From positions 2,414,490 through 2,478,489 of the forward strand of contig JABACO010000014.1 in NCBI GenBank assembly GCA_013339895.1: a stretch of DNA of 64,000 bases, given 5' to 3'. Below, piece by piece: positions 39,433 through 50,600 of the stretch (positions are counted from its first letter, which is position 1; each line of letters begins with the position of its first letter). Position numbers and translations under genes: made by a program. The notes below the pieces were generated by a model that was not told where the DNA came from, ran no database searches, and saw only the letters and a list, made by a program, of their open reading frames with translations. This DNA is from Ephydatia muelleri. Taxonomy: Eukaryota; Porifera; Demospongiae; Spongillida; Spongillidae.

Positions 39433-40047
39433 ATGCTATTTTAGAATCTCATAGCCATACACCCCTACTACTGTGTTGCATTCTTGGTAAGTCTTAATCT
39501 TTGTCCTGTTTGAAGTAAGGACCGACGACGTAGGTAACGGTTGCGGTCGCCGCGACCCGTAGTTAACGAAGCTATAAATTTTTTGTATTGGTACATTGCT
39601 CACCTTGTACCCTTGCCTGATCGATCTGTCAAGTTAGTTATTGCGTTGCATTGCGTGTTGATTTTTAGCAGAGCGTACAAAAGCCTTGCTTCTTCCCGCC
39701 CTGTTCCTGGCAAAATGGGAGTTGCCATATTAAAATTAATTTCATTCCGCCCTAAATTACAAGCGCAGCGTATTAACCAATGTAAATGTTTAGTGCCCGA
39801 CCTTATGACATCACCAGTACTATACATCCGGCTATGCGGTAGCGTAATTGCTCAAATTAGTATCATTATTGGAGCTTAATTTGCATGTGCGCGTACGTGC
39901 GTACATACGTAGCGAGATAGCGCATTGACTTGCAACTTGGAATTCATTAAGGATGTCTGGCCCCATTAGAAAGAAGTCGTACAGTGTAGAATTTAAACTT
40001 CAGGTTGTGAGCAAGACTGAGACCAGTAGTATTAGAGCTGCAGCAAG
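39433..40047. repeat. Left 615-bp inverted arm of the Tigger-type element
   Basis: From ATGCTATTTTAGAATCTCAT to CTGCAGCAAG this is the reverse complement of 42302-42916, with only about three differences seen (for example ACGTGCGT versus ACATGCGT). The last 95 bp cover the start codon and first 32 codons of the transposase. The frame of about 112 codons common to both arms is probably a shadow. Confidence 0.95.
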
Positions 40048-41344
40048 GGAAGCGGGAGTAGATGAAAAACGGGTTCGTGAGTGGAAAAAAACAGGAAATG
40101 GAATTGGAAGAATTGATGAGAAGCAAGGCAAGATAGCATGCAAGGTCCGAAAACGTCTTTCAGGAGGTGGGAGAAAGGTTCAGTTCCCGGTACAAGAAAA
40201 ATTGATTGCGCGCCGCATCTTGCAACAGAGAGCCCTGCATGTTCGTGTGCTGCGCAGGGATGTAGCTCGCTTTGCTAAAGAAATCATCACAAATCCAAGT
40301 TTTAAGGCTTCACCTGGCTGGATTTCTAGATTCATGCGACGACACAAGTTTGTCACGAGGGTGAAGACAACAGCTGGCCAAAGTCTCCCGAAAAATGTGA
40401 GTGACAGAATTGTAGACTATGTAACAACGTGCAGCAAGCGCATAAGAAGGAATCAGCTACCTCTCCCCTGCATTGCCAACATGGACGAAACAGCAATTTG
40501 GGCTGATATGCCAGGTAATTCCACTATTGAAGTACGAGGGGCCCACACTGTACAAATATCAACAACAGGACATGACAAACAGAGAATCACTATTTGCCTA
40601 GCCGCGTTTGCCGATGGCACGAAGTTGAAGCCATTCGTAGTCTTTAAAGGAAAAAGGATCCCGAAGGAAATAAGTAATGTGCATGCTGCTGTAATTAAAA
40701 TGAGCGACAATGGATGGATGAATGAAGATCTCACCATGGAATGGATAGCTACAGTGTGGAATGACTCGGTTGACCCTGGAAGTGCAGAACGAATGCTAGT
40801 GTGGGATACATTTAAATGCCACTTCACTAGCAGTGTGAAATCTCTGCTGGAAGAGAGCAACACAGATATCGTTGCAGTACCGGGTGGATGCACTAAAATT
40901 CTGCAGCCTGCAGATGTGAGCTGGAATGCACTGTTTAAGGCACGCTATCGCGACTTGTACACAGCATGGATGTCTGCACAGAACCACGAGCGAACTAAAG
41001 CTGGCAATTTGCGAGCTCCGTCAAAGGCTCTTATGGTGGATTGGGTGTTAAGATCTTGGGAGTCTCTCTCTTCTGAAACGATTCGTCACTCATTTGATGT
41101 GTGTGGTGTAACAAGCTGTGACCAAAAGGTGATTCATTATACCAAAGAAGGGGGATTAGAGAATGATGCCCACCAACGACTTGTAAAATTTATGCAGAGT
41201 CCGCCAGATGCCGATGACAGCGAAGAAGATGAGAGTGAAGTCGATGATGAATGGTCCCTTACACAAGGCAGTGATAATGAGGATGGTTTAGATGGTGTAG
41301 AAGACAGTGAGGATGAGGTCGTGGATAGCCATGAAATAGATTAA
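39953..41344 (+). CDS. Pogo/Tigger-type transposase (DDE_1 family), open frame of 463 codons
   Basis: The enzyme cuts and pastes its own element. N-terminal DNA-binding helices: SYSVEFKLQVVSKTE then IRAAAREAGVDEKRVREWKK (residues about 9-45), a centromere-protein-B-type fold. A second helix-turn-helix follows (LHVRVLRRDVARFAKEI, WISRFMRRHKF, about 95-145). The catalytic core has Asp in ANMDETAIW (about 178), Asp in VWDTFKCHF (about 284) and Asp in LQPADVSWNALFK (about 320), matching the DDD triad of pogo-like enzymes. The C-terminus is acidic (DDSEEDESEVDDEWS). Length is in the family range and no stop or frame break is seen, so it could be active. It lies in a 9-kb RNF213-like intron on the same strand. 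The product is nuclear in known relatives. Confidence 0.93.
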   Translation: MSGPIRKKSYSVEFKLQVVSKTETSSIRAAAREAGVDEKRVREWKKTGNGIGRIDEKQGKIACKVRKRLSGGGRKVQFPVQEKLIARRILQQRALHVRVLRRDVARFAKEIITNPSFKASPGWISRFMRRHKFVTRVKTTAGQSLPKNVSDRIVDYVTTCSKRIRRNQLPLPCIANMDETAIWADMPGNSTIEVRGAHTVQISTTGHDKQRITICLAAFADGTKLKPFVVFKGKRIPKEISNVHAAVIKMSDNGWMNEDLTMEWIATVWNDSVDPGSAERMLVWDTFKCHFTSSVKSLLEESNTDIVAVPGGCTKILQPADVSWNALFKARYRDLYTAWMSAQNHERTKAGNLRAPSKALMVDWVLRSWESLSSETIRHSFDVCGVTSCDQKVIHYTKEGGLENDAHQRLVKFMQSPPDADDSEEDESEVDDEWSLTQGSDNEDGLDGVEDSEDEVVDSHEID

Positions 41345-42301
41345 ATGTATATAATATTATAATGCAATACTCTGTGGCATGATTTTAAATGTATCCATAC
41401 TGTATACATGTATACTTGTTGGAATTGTTTTGAAATGGCATTGACATGCATGATCGAAGCACTACATGGTATATATTTTAGACGTAGCTAGCTAGCTCGT
41501 CGCGCCACTATTGTTCCGAGTGGGTCAAAAAGGATATAATTAGAACATTGCTAAACATACCGTAATAATGGCGTCATTAAACTCATTATCTTAGTGCATT
41601 TTTGGAGCCTTTGTTTGCACAACCAGAATGAAATGCAGCAACATGAACGGTCTAGGCATGTAGACAGACCCTTTCTGTACACATGCATACGTACCTAATT
41701 CAGATGCAGAAAGTTTTTTTACTCTAGCTGGGCCCAGGATTGGTTCTGAGGGTAGGGCTGGTTGTGCACGGGAACAGGGCTGGTTGTGCATGGGAACAGG
41801 GCTGGTTGTGCATGGGAACAGGGCTGGTTGTGCATGGGAACAGGGCTGGTTGTGCATGGGAACAGGGCTGGTTGTGCATGAGGACAGTGTTGGGTGATGG
41901 GGGTAGAGCTGGTTGTACATAGGGTCAGGGCTAGTATGTGAGACCATGTCAAGCATGCATGGACATTAGAATCTTTCATTTTCTACAATGCCAGTGTCTG
42001 TTGTGTAAAACATTCCGTGCACAACTATAATGTAGTATTGTAGTGATCAACCGTTTTGACCTTCTTTGAAAACAAAATAATTATCAAGTTCATTCCATCT
42101 ACAATACAAAGCTATGCGCCGTTGGAGCCAGAAAACTTCTACAGTTTGTACACAAGCCAATGAGTAATGACGTACCGCTAAAAGTGTATATGTTTTAAGT
42201 CGCATAGTGTTCGAGTGGCTTAAGCTACGATCATGGTACTTGTGGCGTCGGATAGAGTACAAGTTGTATAACCATAAAACTGCGTCAAAGATACTACCAA
42301 G
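41345..42301. other. Element interior downstream of the transposase
   Basis: No further gene. It holds a 22-bp minisatellite at about 41752-41882 (unit GGGCTGGTTGTGCATGGGAA plus CA, about six copies), which produces spurious frames on both strands. Confidence 0.7.
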
Positions 42302-42916
42302 CTTGCTGCAGCTCTAATACTACTGGTCTCAGTCTTGCTCACAACCTGAAGTTTAAATTCTACACTGTACGACTTCTTTCTAATGGGGCCAGACATCCTT
42401 AATGAATTCCAAGTTGCAAGTCAATGCGCTATCTCGCTACGTATGTACGCATGTACGCGCACATGCAAATTAAGCTCCAATAATGATACTAATTTGAGCA
42501 ATTACGCTACCGCATAGCCGGATGTATAGTACTGGTGATGTCATAAGGTCGGGCACTAAACATTTACATTGGTTAATACGCTGCGCTTGTAATTTAGGGC
42601 GGAATGAAATTAATTTTAATATGGCAACTCCCATTTTGCCAGGAACAGGGCGGGAAGAAGCAAGGCTTTTGTACGCTCTGCTAAAAATCAACACGCAACG
42701 CAACGCAATAACTAACTTGACAGATCGATCAGGCAAGGGTACAAGGTGAGCAATGTACCAATACAAAAAATTTATAGCTTCGTTAACTACGGGTCGCGGC
42801 GACCGCAACCGTTACCTACGTCGTCGGTCCTTACTTCAAACAGGACAAAGATTAAGACTTACCAAGAATGCAACACAGTAGTAGGGGTGTATGGCTATGA
42901 GATTCTAAAATAGCAT
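42302..42916. repeat. Right 615-bp inverted arm, carrying an inverted copy of the transposase 5' end
   Basis: Reverse complement of 39433-40047. Positions 42302-42396 repeat the start codon and first 32 codons of the transposase in antisense. Beyond 42916 the similarity ends abruptly. No TA duplication could be aligned at the outer ends. Confidence 0.95.
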
Positions 42917-43409
42917 CTGATTTGTACATATAGTTCAAGAGAAAACACTTAAACCACTAGGGGTTGAAAAAATTAAAAATGTTCCGAATAAACGCCGCGG
43001 CGTTTATCTGGGATTATACGGTATCCACTTAATGTGCTTGATGTCCAGCCATTGCAATACCCTATACACTCACCCTACATACAACTAGTTTGAAATGCAA
43101 CACTGTGTTGCTCTTGAGGAAAAGGATGTACTGTACTATGCAGCTGGTAAGAGGTTATTGTACCCCTTTTTTGTTCGAAGAGTGATGTTCCTAAAAGAAT
43201 GGGCTATGGTGATGAATATATTTTTACACAAACCTAACTATATAGTATTCATATTCATATTCATTTGATTATGCCACACTGCCAAGACCAAATAAAAAAG
43301 ACAGTCTTATATGGCTCGACTCAAAGAAAAGACTTACACTGAGAGATACAGAAATTGAAAACAGGATCAGTGGCCTCATGAGCTGTTCAACAGAATAGAG
43401 AGGAACAGA

Positions 43410-43445
<36 letters not shown>

Positions 43446-43647
43446 GACTGTTGTACCGCTAGCGTACCGACGCAGTAACCACCACAAATAATATGACCAC
43501 AGTGCATAAGAACTTGAACACGAACATGAGCACCAACACTGAACTGAAGGTTTTTGTAAGGGTCTAAGAAATACCGGTTCTTAAACTGGTTCTGTGACAC
43601 TTATCAACACCTACATGTATTGTTTCCACACTGGCTGGGTTCTCTGA

Positions 43648-43713
<66 letters not shown>

Positions 43714-44380
43714 TATGGGTTTGTTTATGTGTGCAAGTGTACAGTAGGTGGGTGTGTGGTAGGTAACAATGCAAGTGCGTAGTGCATTATCACGTGCTAT
43801 GTAAGCTGAAAACTGCATGGGATATAGCATCCCTGCAATGTAGCCGAGTAGGCAAGGCAGAAAATAAAGTTTAGCTAGTGTATGTTAAATGTGGAAAGCT
43901 TTATAATACACTACTAGGGAAGGATGGGTACTGAAGGGTGATGCGAGTGAGTAGGAAAAATCCTTATGCCGTCGTGATGCCTATTGCCTATTGCCTTCCA
44001 TGATGTGGGAGGTGCCAACAACCATTCACTTAGATCTGTTAGTTTGGTGCACTCATCATACGAAGTGATAACTCATCTACTTTGACCCTCAGACAAAAAA
44101 TAAATAAATGAACGGCTATAACTTAGTTTAAGGCGGAGAATGGATGAAACAAGGAAGTCATTATGGGAGAGTGGAACATGGGTAGCCCACAATTAATGGC
44201 ATGAATCGAGTGGGAAATTTGCATTAAATTTGCACAGCTGCAAGGGGGGTGTTCCAAAAAACAAAGTGCAATTGACACCATCCCCCAACTTTGAAGAGCT
44301 CATTGAGAACAGCACAAATATGCTATTATTTTTTGTAGGGGTGTGTGGGGAAAAAAGTTATGAGGTGTCAAAGTTTTTTT

Positions 44381-44428
<48 letters not shown>

Positions 44429-44449
44429 GAGGGGGGGTGGGGGGTGGGG
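42917..44449. other. Rearranged copy of the 31-33 kb repeat family plus microsatellites
   Basis: A 20-bp perfect palindrome ATAAACGCCGCGGCGTTTAT lies at 42988-43007, resembling a pogo-type terminus (CCGTATAATCCCAGATAAACG when read leftward). 43140-43345 matches 32865-33090 in direct orientation, while 43830-44240 matches 31500-31950 inverted. (GT)n tracts at 43412-43441 and 43651-43712 and a poly-G tract of about 45 nt at 44383-44427 complete the stretch. Confidence 0.6.
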
Positions 44450-45420
44450 GGTATACCCCGTTATTTGTTTTCTTATTATTAATGTCTAGGACATCGCAAA
44501 TATTCTGCAGCTGCTACAAACATATGAAGGGATGGTTGAATAACAAGGGTACACAATACTGTAGTATAAATACTTTCCTACGACATGTAGCGTTCCGAAC
44601 ATTTTTGCTAACTTTATCAGTAAATTATTGTATTCATTGTCCAGTGGCTTTATAAGAAACCACCGCTGTCAAAACTATACTAGCTAGCGCTCGTATTTAA
44701 CCTCACGAACGTGAACATTTATTACCCATTGCTATTTTATTAGTACTAGTTCTGATGCTTGATGCATGAATTCACACTAGTGTGACTCACAACAAGACAT
44801 GATTATATTTTATACGCGTTGCATGTACTTTAATAAACGTTTCTCAGAAGGCACATTGCCATGCGGTCATGTGACTTCTTCGATGATATTTTATCTTCGA
44901 TGTTTCCTATTCCGTGAGCCACAGTCATGTTCAAAATCCTGAACTGGATGGTGCCACCATTTTTATTTGCTCAAATAGGACGCTTGGTGGCTACAATAAC
45001 TGTTAGACCCACAAAGCAATTGAATATAGTTAAAACAAAACCACCAAACCGAGTACTTGAGGGTTTTTAATTTTTCCTCACTGCTGCGTATAACCATTAA
45101 TAATAGTATTATCACCATTTAATAGTGTAATGTATGCGTGTCAAACCAAAATATAAGTCTTTGCTCTAACTTGATCTGGTAGGATCTTGTTAACGTTGAA
45201 GTGATGACTACACAAAGATCTTTAAAATCACACTTGTTTAAGCCAGTGCAGTATTTTGATGCAATAGATTAAAATGCTGAAATTTTACACAATAGTAAAT
45301 TACCCTAAGCCTCACATTCGTTGTAAGCTACGGTAAAATCGGACGTATGGTTTGTTCATTTCAGGCCCAACGTTGTATACCCCGTATTTACAGGGTATAC
45401 CCCGGAACGGAAGAGATTAA
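44450..45420. mobile_element. Repeat element A with GTATACCCCG ends
   Basis: Begins GTATACCCCGTTATT and ends TATACCCCGGAACGGAAGAG. The left half (44450-44930) matches 57923-58410 directly. The right half (44931-45420) matches 58871-59340 in inverted orientation. No protein is encoded. The ends contain the palindromic core GGTATACC. Confidence 0.75.
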
Positions 45421-46459
45421 ATGAATTTTTGGAAAAAAAATTATAACATTTTCGATTTTTTTTTTTTTTTGCAACGTAATGACAATATCATGCCGTTTGT
45501 AGTGTCATAGGATTGGGTTCAACTCAACTATCTGCCTATAAGTGTGATTCTATATTATTATTTGTACGAAAATTAGTTAGGGGCTACTTATCACGTGATT
45601 GAAGATAATTTGCAAAACCACACGCTTTCATCATGAATATAACTATTTGCGATCGTTGCAAACGTACAGCTTCAAATACCGCTGATAGACGAGATCAATC
45701 TACGACAGCACCAACAATCCAAGAGCTGCAAAGCGATTGCTGCTAAGGTAAAAGCTAGCGCTAGTCAGCCAAGAATAACTACGTTGTTAAGACACGTGTT
45801 TGCAAGTCCAGCTGCAAGTAATGCTACAGCAGCTGCTGTGCAAACCGTAACGCCTACTTCCAGAAGAGTGGAGTGGAAGCAGAAGATGAGCATGATGTTT
45901 GTAAATCCCTGGTAGTCCAGTTCCGAAGATGGGAAGGATATTTGCCACCAGTGCCTCATGCAGCCTTTTTCCAGCAATTGGCCTTTTGCAGCCCATGCCA
46001 ACATTAACCCGCCCACTGTGCACATTTCATCAATCAGGTCTGAGGGCGCTAGACTGTATATGATGTACCTAATGCGTATGTCTGGAGCTACCACTGGTTA
46101 GACCATATGCAGATACATGTAGCACATTCTTCCCAGCAAGTTTCAGCGGAGCAGATAAACAATTTTGCAATAAGCAAAGACAAATACATTAGGGTTTTGG
46201 GCAAGGAGCTTACTGCAAAGAAGCTGAAGGATGAATTCTTGCTTCTGAAGACAGATACGCTAATGGAGCCTTGGATCTCTTTGTTTTGGACCAAGTTAAT
46301 GCGAGAGGAATGGGAATAACTACCTAACTATTTATAAGCGCATTGCGGCAATGTGTAGTATAGTGTATCTATGCAAGTTTGTGTGCAATGTCATTCTTAT
46401 TAGGTGCGGTAAATTGTCGATTGCGTAATGGTTTTAAGGGGCGTGGTCACATAGGCGGA
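45421..46459. other. Possible decayed coding fragments of unknown family
   Basis: Plus-strand frames read ASNATAAAVQTVTPTSRRVE near 45820 and, in another frame from 46107, QQVSAEQINNFAISKDKY, GKELTAKKLKDEFLLLKTDT, then a stop at 46319. The composition looks protein-like but frames change and no family was recognised. It may be an old mobile-element gene in the RNF213-like intron. Confidence 0.3.
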
Positions 46460-46460
46460 A

Positions 46461-46513
<53 letters not shown>

Positions 46514-46572
46514 TGACCTGGACCTTGATTTTAGGATGGTGTCTATAACCTTTTCTTTTGCCCCCCCCCCCT
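46460..46572. repeat. Poly-G tract of about 51 nt with a poly-C partner
   Basis: A G run at 46460-46511, then 50 bp further a run of about 11 C at 46561-46571. Inverted G and C runs could pair as a hairpin. Confidence 0.9.
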
Positions 46573-46772
46573 CACACAGCAGTATAAAAATAAACGAACA
46601 GAACAATTCAATAGCAATAGGACTCCTCTACCTACATTCCAAATAAACATCCTCATGGTTATACTGCAAGATGTGAAATTGTATTTTCCAATAGAGAAAT
46701 GGTGTGGTATGATGATGTTGCTATGTTAATGGTACTGAAGTTATAATGATTCAAGCATAAGACATTTTAGAA

Positions 46773-47030
46773 CATATGGATCGTTTCCGTGAAAAGGCAC
46801 CTAATGAATGTTTTTTCAAGAATTCAATACTTATAATATTCTAAAAGTCTGAAATGTTCTCTACACATTACTTCTTACCGCACTGAGAATCAGAGTATCC
46901 ATCATGGAGTTGTAAGTCTCTGAATTTTTAATTAGCCATACATTTCAATGCAGGTGTTACATTTGTATTGCGCGTACTGGAAATTTATAATGTATATGTT
47001 AGGTCCCTTTTTCAGAAATAATCCCATATA
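46773..47030. mobile_element. MITE copy of the GATCGTTTC family
   Basis: Starts CATATGGATCGTTTCCGTGA and ends AATAATCCCATATA. Internal blocks match the copy at 27733-28001 (TCTCTACACATTACTTCTTA, TTAGCCATACATTTCAATGC). Confidence 0.8.
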
Positions 47031-47694
47031 TAGAAACAAAGCGTAATTTTCTTGTGAACTATCCCAAATAGAAGAGAATCAGGCGAATCAGGATTTAACC
47101 ATCACTCAGTGATGAAGATAATGTCAAACTCATAGGATGAAACGAAGAGAGGATAATTTATTGCATAAGGAATGCACATTGAATATTTTTCAACAAAGCA
47201 AGCCATTACTTGCATGATAGCCCTATTTAGCATTAGGTCATTTAGTACCAGGCAATGAAGAGCTCTTTCACTGACCAGTTGTGTACATGAATACAATGAT
47301 CAGTATAATGCTTGTTTACAGCTCCATCATTTTTTGGCATAGCTGAGCATAAGGTTCACGAATTCATTGACTATGTGTAAAAGTATAACTGGGACACACT
47401 ACAACAGCCTTAATTTCCCTACTCCCTTGTTTTCTTAATTCGATTGGTGTATACAAATCCTACATTTACACCAAGTTTATTTAGAAGTCATGTTCAAATT
47501 GTGCTTCAAGATAGGACAGTAGTACATTCAGAAGTGATACAGTTTTGCATGTGAAGCTCTGTACAGTTTGTAAGCAATGTGGTGTACCATCTTCTGTCTG
47601 ACCTAGCAATGTTTTTATGCTTGCAATACCTCTTGCCTTTATGCCAATATAGGGAATTTGATTCAATTATTGTTTCCTTATTATTTATCCACAG

Positions 47695-50600
47695 GTGGTC
47701 ATTCCTGAGCTAACAGTAATTCAAAGTGGTGAACCCTCAGCTCAAGGGTTGTTGAGCACAGCTAGTACCAAACTTCAGAATGACTTGTCATGGATTCAAG
47801 CCTTAAACCCTCAACAAAAGTGTTGTTGGGGTATTGTAGCTGCGTACTGCCAGAAGACCTCCACCAGTATCACATTTGACAGCTTTGAATGGGTCCACTC
47901 CTGTGACTACGTTGTTTCCCAGCTTGCTCCAATCTATGCCTCTTATTGCAATAGAAAGAAGCTTCCAGAGTGCGAGAGAATCCTATCTAACCCTCTTCCC
48001 CAGGTCATCCACAGCGATGATGTTCACAAGTATTTTGAATGGGTAAGCAAGCTTCAAACAGTATTGTTGGACTGGCAGAAGAAGTTTGATGAGAATAATT
48101 GTAATTATGATGACATTTTGCTGTTTGCATGCAACCAGTCCATGTTGTTTGATATAGGACAATTGCTATCCTCAAATTCTATCATCATTGATGCCCAACA
48201 ATGCCAATCTAAAAAGGACCTTTATCTTGAACTGTTTGAAAAATTGAACTATCACTTAATTAAACATATTCCCCGGCATTCCAGATGCCAATTATTCTAT
48301 GCTCTCTCACATTCTTCATCGACATGGGGTTGTATTTCCTTCAACGTTTACAAATCACATTCTGCTGCCAGAAGAGAACGCTTCTCCAACAAAAGTGCAG
48401 CTAGTAAATCATCTTAGCCCATGTAAAACTGGCTTGTTTGTACCCCCTGGTCAGAATGTCTCTCTTAAGGCAACCAAGAGCCTCACTTTGACAGAACTTG
48501 CTGCATTGACTGGCCAGCTTGACGAGTTTCTTAAACCCTTATTGGATCACATGAAAATGCTAGTTTTCTTCAGTCTTAATCAGTGTAAGATCTTTAACAA
48601 CTATTTACACCTTCAACTGAAGCAAAAGTGCTCTGCCATTTCTGTCCATCCTTCAATGAGACCCAATAATACCTTCTCCACCCTGGGGGCATTACCCAAA
48701 GAGGAGGGGACCAAAGAGGAGAGGCCCAAAGAGGACGGTGTGACCCTACAAATCTTAGCCAAAGCACTCAAAACCACTAGCCATTTCCTGGACAAACTTA
48801 TCGAGGGCGCAGCCAAGTACTCTGAGATCATTGCTGAAGGTGGAACGTTAACACTGGAGAGCATCAATATTGAGGTAGAGTTCCATATTCTTGCCACCTA
48901 TTTTTCCACTGCAGGGTTAGGGTCTCACGTCAGCACCAATGAAGGGCTGAAGGGTATCCGCAGCATGCTAGAACTGTTCCAGTACACATCTATCCATATT
49001 CCAGCCATCCATAAGGTTGTTCAACAATATCATCTCGAGGGCTGCTTGAATGACCCTAGTCTAAAGGAAGTGGTGACGATTGCTGAAGAGGTGGAGAGGA
49101 GTAGGGCAAACCTGACACCACGGGAGGCTGTGCCGAAAATGCAGCATGTCAAAAATATCTTGTATCTTAAGAATCCTGGAGAATCTAACAATCTTGACCT
49201 ATTTCCAGTTGTAGCCGACAGTGTAGATTTTTTTCAGTTTGTGAGAGACAAGAGGTTTGATGATATAGAGGGACAGGAAGCATTTGGTCAGCAGTACCAG
49301 CTGATCACAGCACAGCTTCAACATGAAGAGTACAATGAGACTGTCCTTAACCACCTCTATGCTGCCTACAGATTCATCATACCGTTCATGGATACCAAGC
49401 AGAACGTTAACTCCCTGATGACAAAAGTAACCAGCCTTGATGTCTCTGGAGGATTAAATCAACTGGAGACTGTCAACTCTAATATCACTCTTATTCGTTT
49501 GTGGTTCTCCAGAGCTGAGGTTAGGGTTATCAAGGGTAATGTGTGTTTGTGTGCGTGTTACATGTGTTTGTGGTATAGTATGTGAGTGTGGAATGCATGT
49601 TGAAACTGGTATTTAGTATTCTGGGTTCTGATTACTGAACACGGGTTGCACAAATACACCCACTCTTGAACACAGTTTGCACAAATACACCCTCACTCTT
49701 GAACACGGGTTAGCACATATACACCCTCATTCATGACACAGGTTGCACAAGTGCACCTCGTTCTTGAACACAAGTGTAGTACGTTGTTTACGGTACATGA
49801 CAGTGTGTGTTGTTGGTACTACTACGCATACTAGTATTTCGGTATCAGAACCCACAATAATGGTTACAAGGTATGATTGGCTCTGTTGATGTGGTTTGTG
49901 GTCAAACATTTAATAATGGTAACAAAACTGATCTTTGGTCGATCAATGATATGGAACATTAATGTGCACTCAGTTCAAGAGTGCTGTTTTATTGGAATAT
50001 GAGTCTGATACTTCAATATTTTATCCACCATTTGGCCTTCTCCAGATCATGTTCTTTTCATGCATGACTGTTGTTAAGGGCACACATTCACAAGTAAATT
50101 AAATTGTAGCATTCCGCTTCTCATTGCACCTTTTTCTTAAATATGGCTTGTGTTCAATATAAAATGGGCTAATTTATATCAACGCCACACACATGGATGG
50201 ACAATAGATCCCCCTGGATGCTATGAATACCAAAAGATAACCAATTGATTGCCTTCTATTGTGTTGTACATGTACAGCATTTATTTGGAAAGGGCCAATG
50301 AGAATTTCATGCCTGGGCATAACTTTGTTCTAGAACTACATGCCAATGTCATATAACAGAATGCATTACCACAGTGAAAGACATGGATAAAAAACATTGC
50401 CAGTGCTGGTGTTAGCCTACTGCAAAATGTTGTTGTAATTGCATGCAATCATTCTCAATAAATTTCCTTTGCTCTATTATAGGGAGATACTTTTCAGAAT
50501 GTGGCAAAGGATTTGGATAGCATCATACAGACAGGCCACTACCAGTTTGAGTTCAGCTCTACTGAAGCCATTGTCATCAGTCTACATTACTGCCATGCAG

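Noticed and set aside
39541-39879. 112-codon frame repeated at 42470-42808 with one difference
   Set aside because: The two copies are the inverted arms themselves and identity is the same in non-coding parts. No family, start context or codon signal supports a gene.
45765-46094. 109-codon hydrophobic minus frame
   Set aside because: The plus strand of the same stretch looks more protein-like; the hydrophobic minus frame is likely its antisense shadow.
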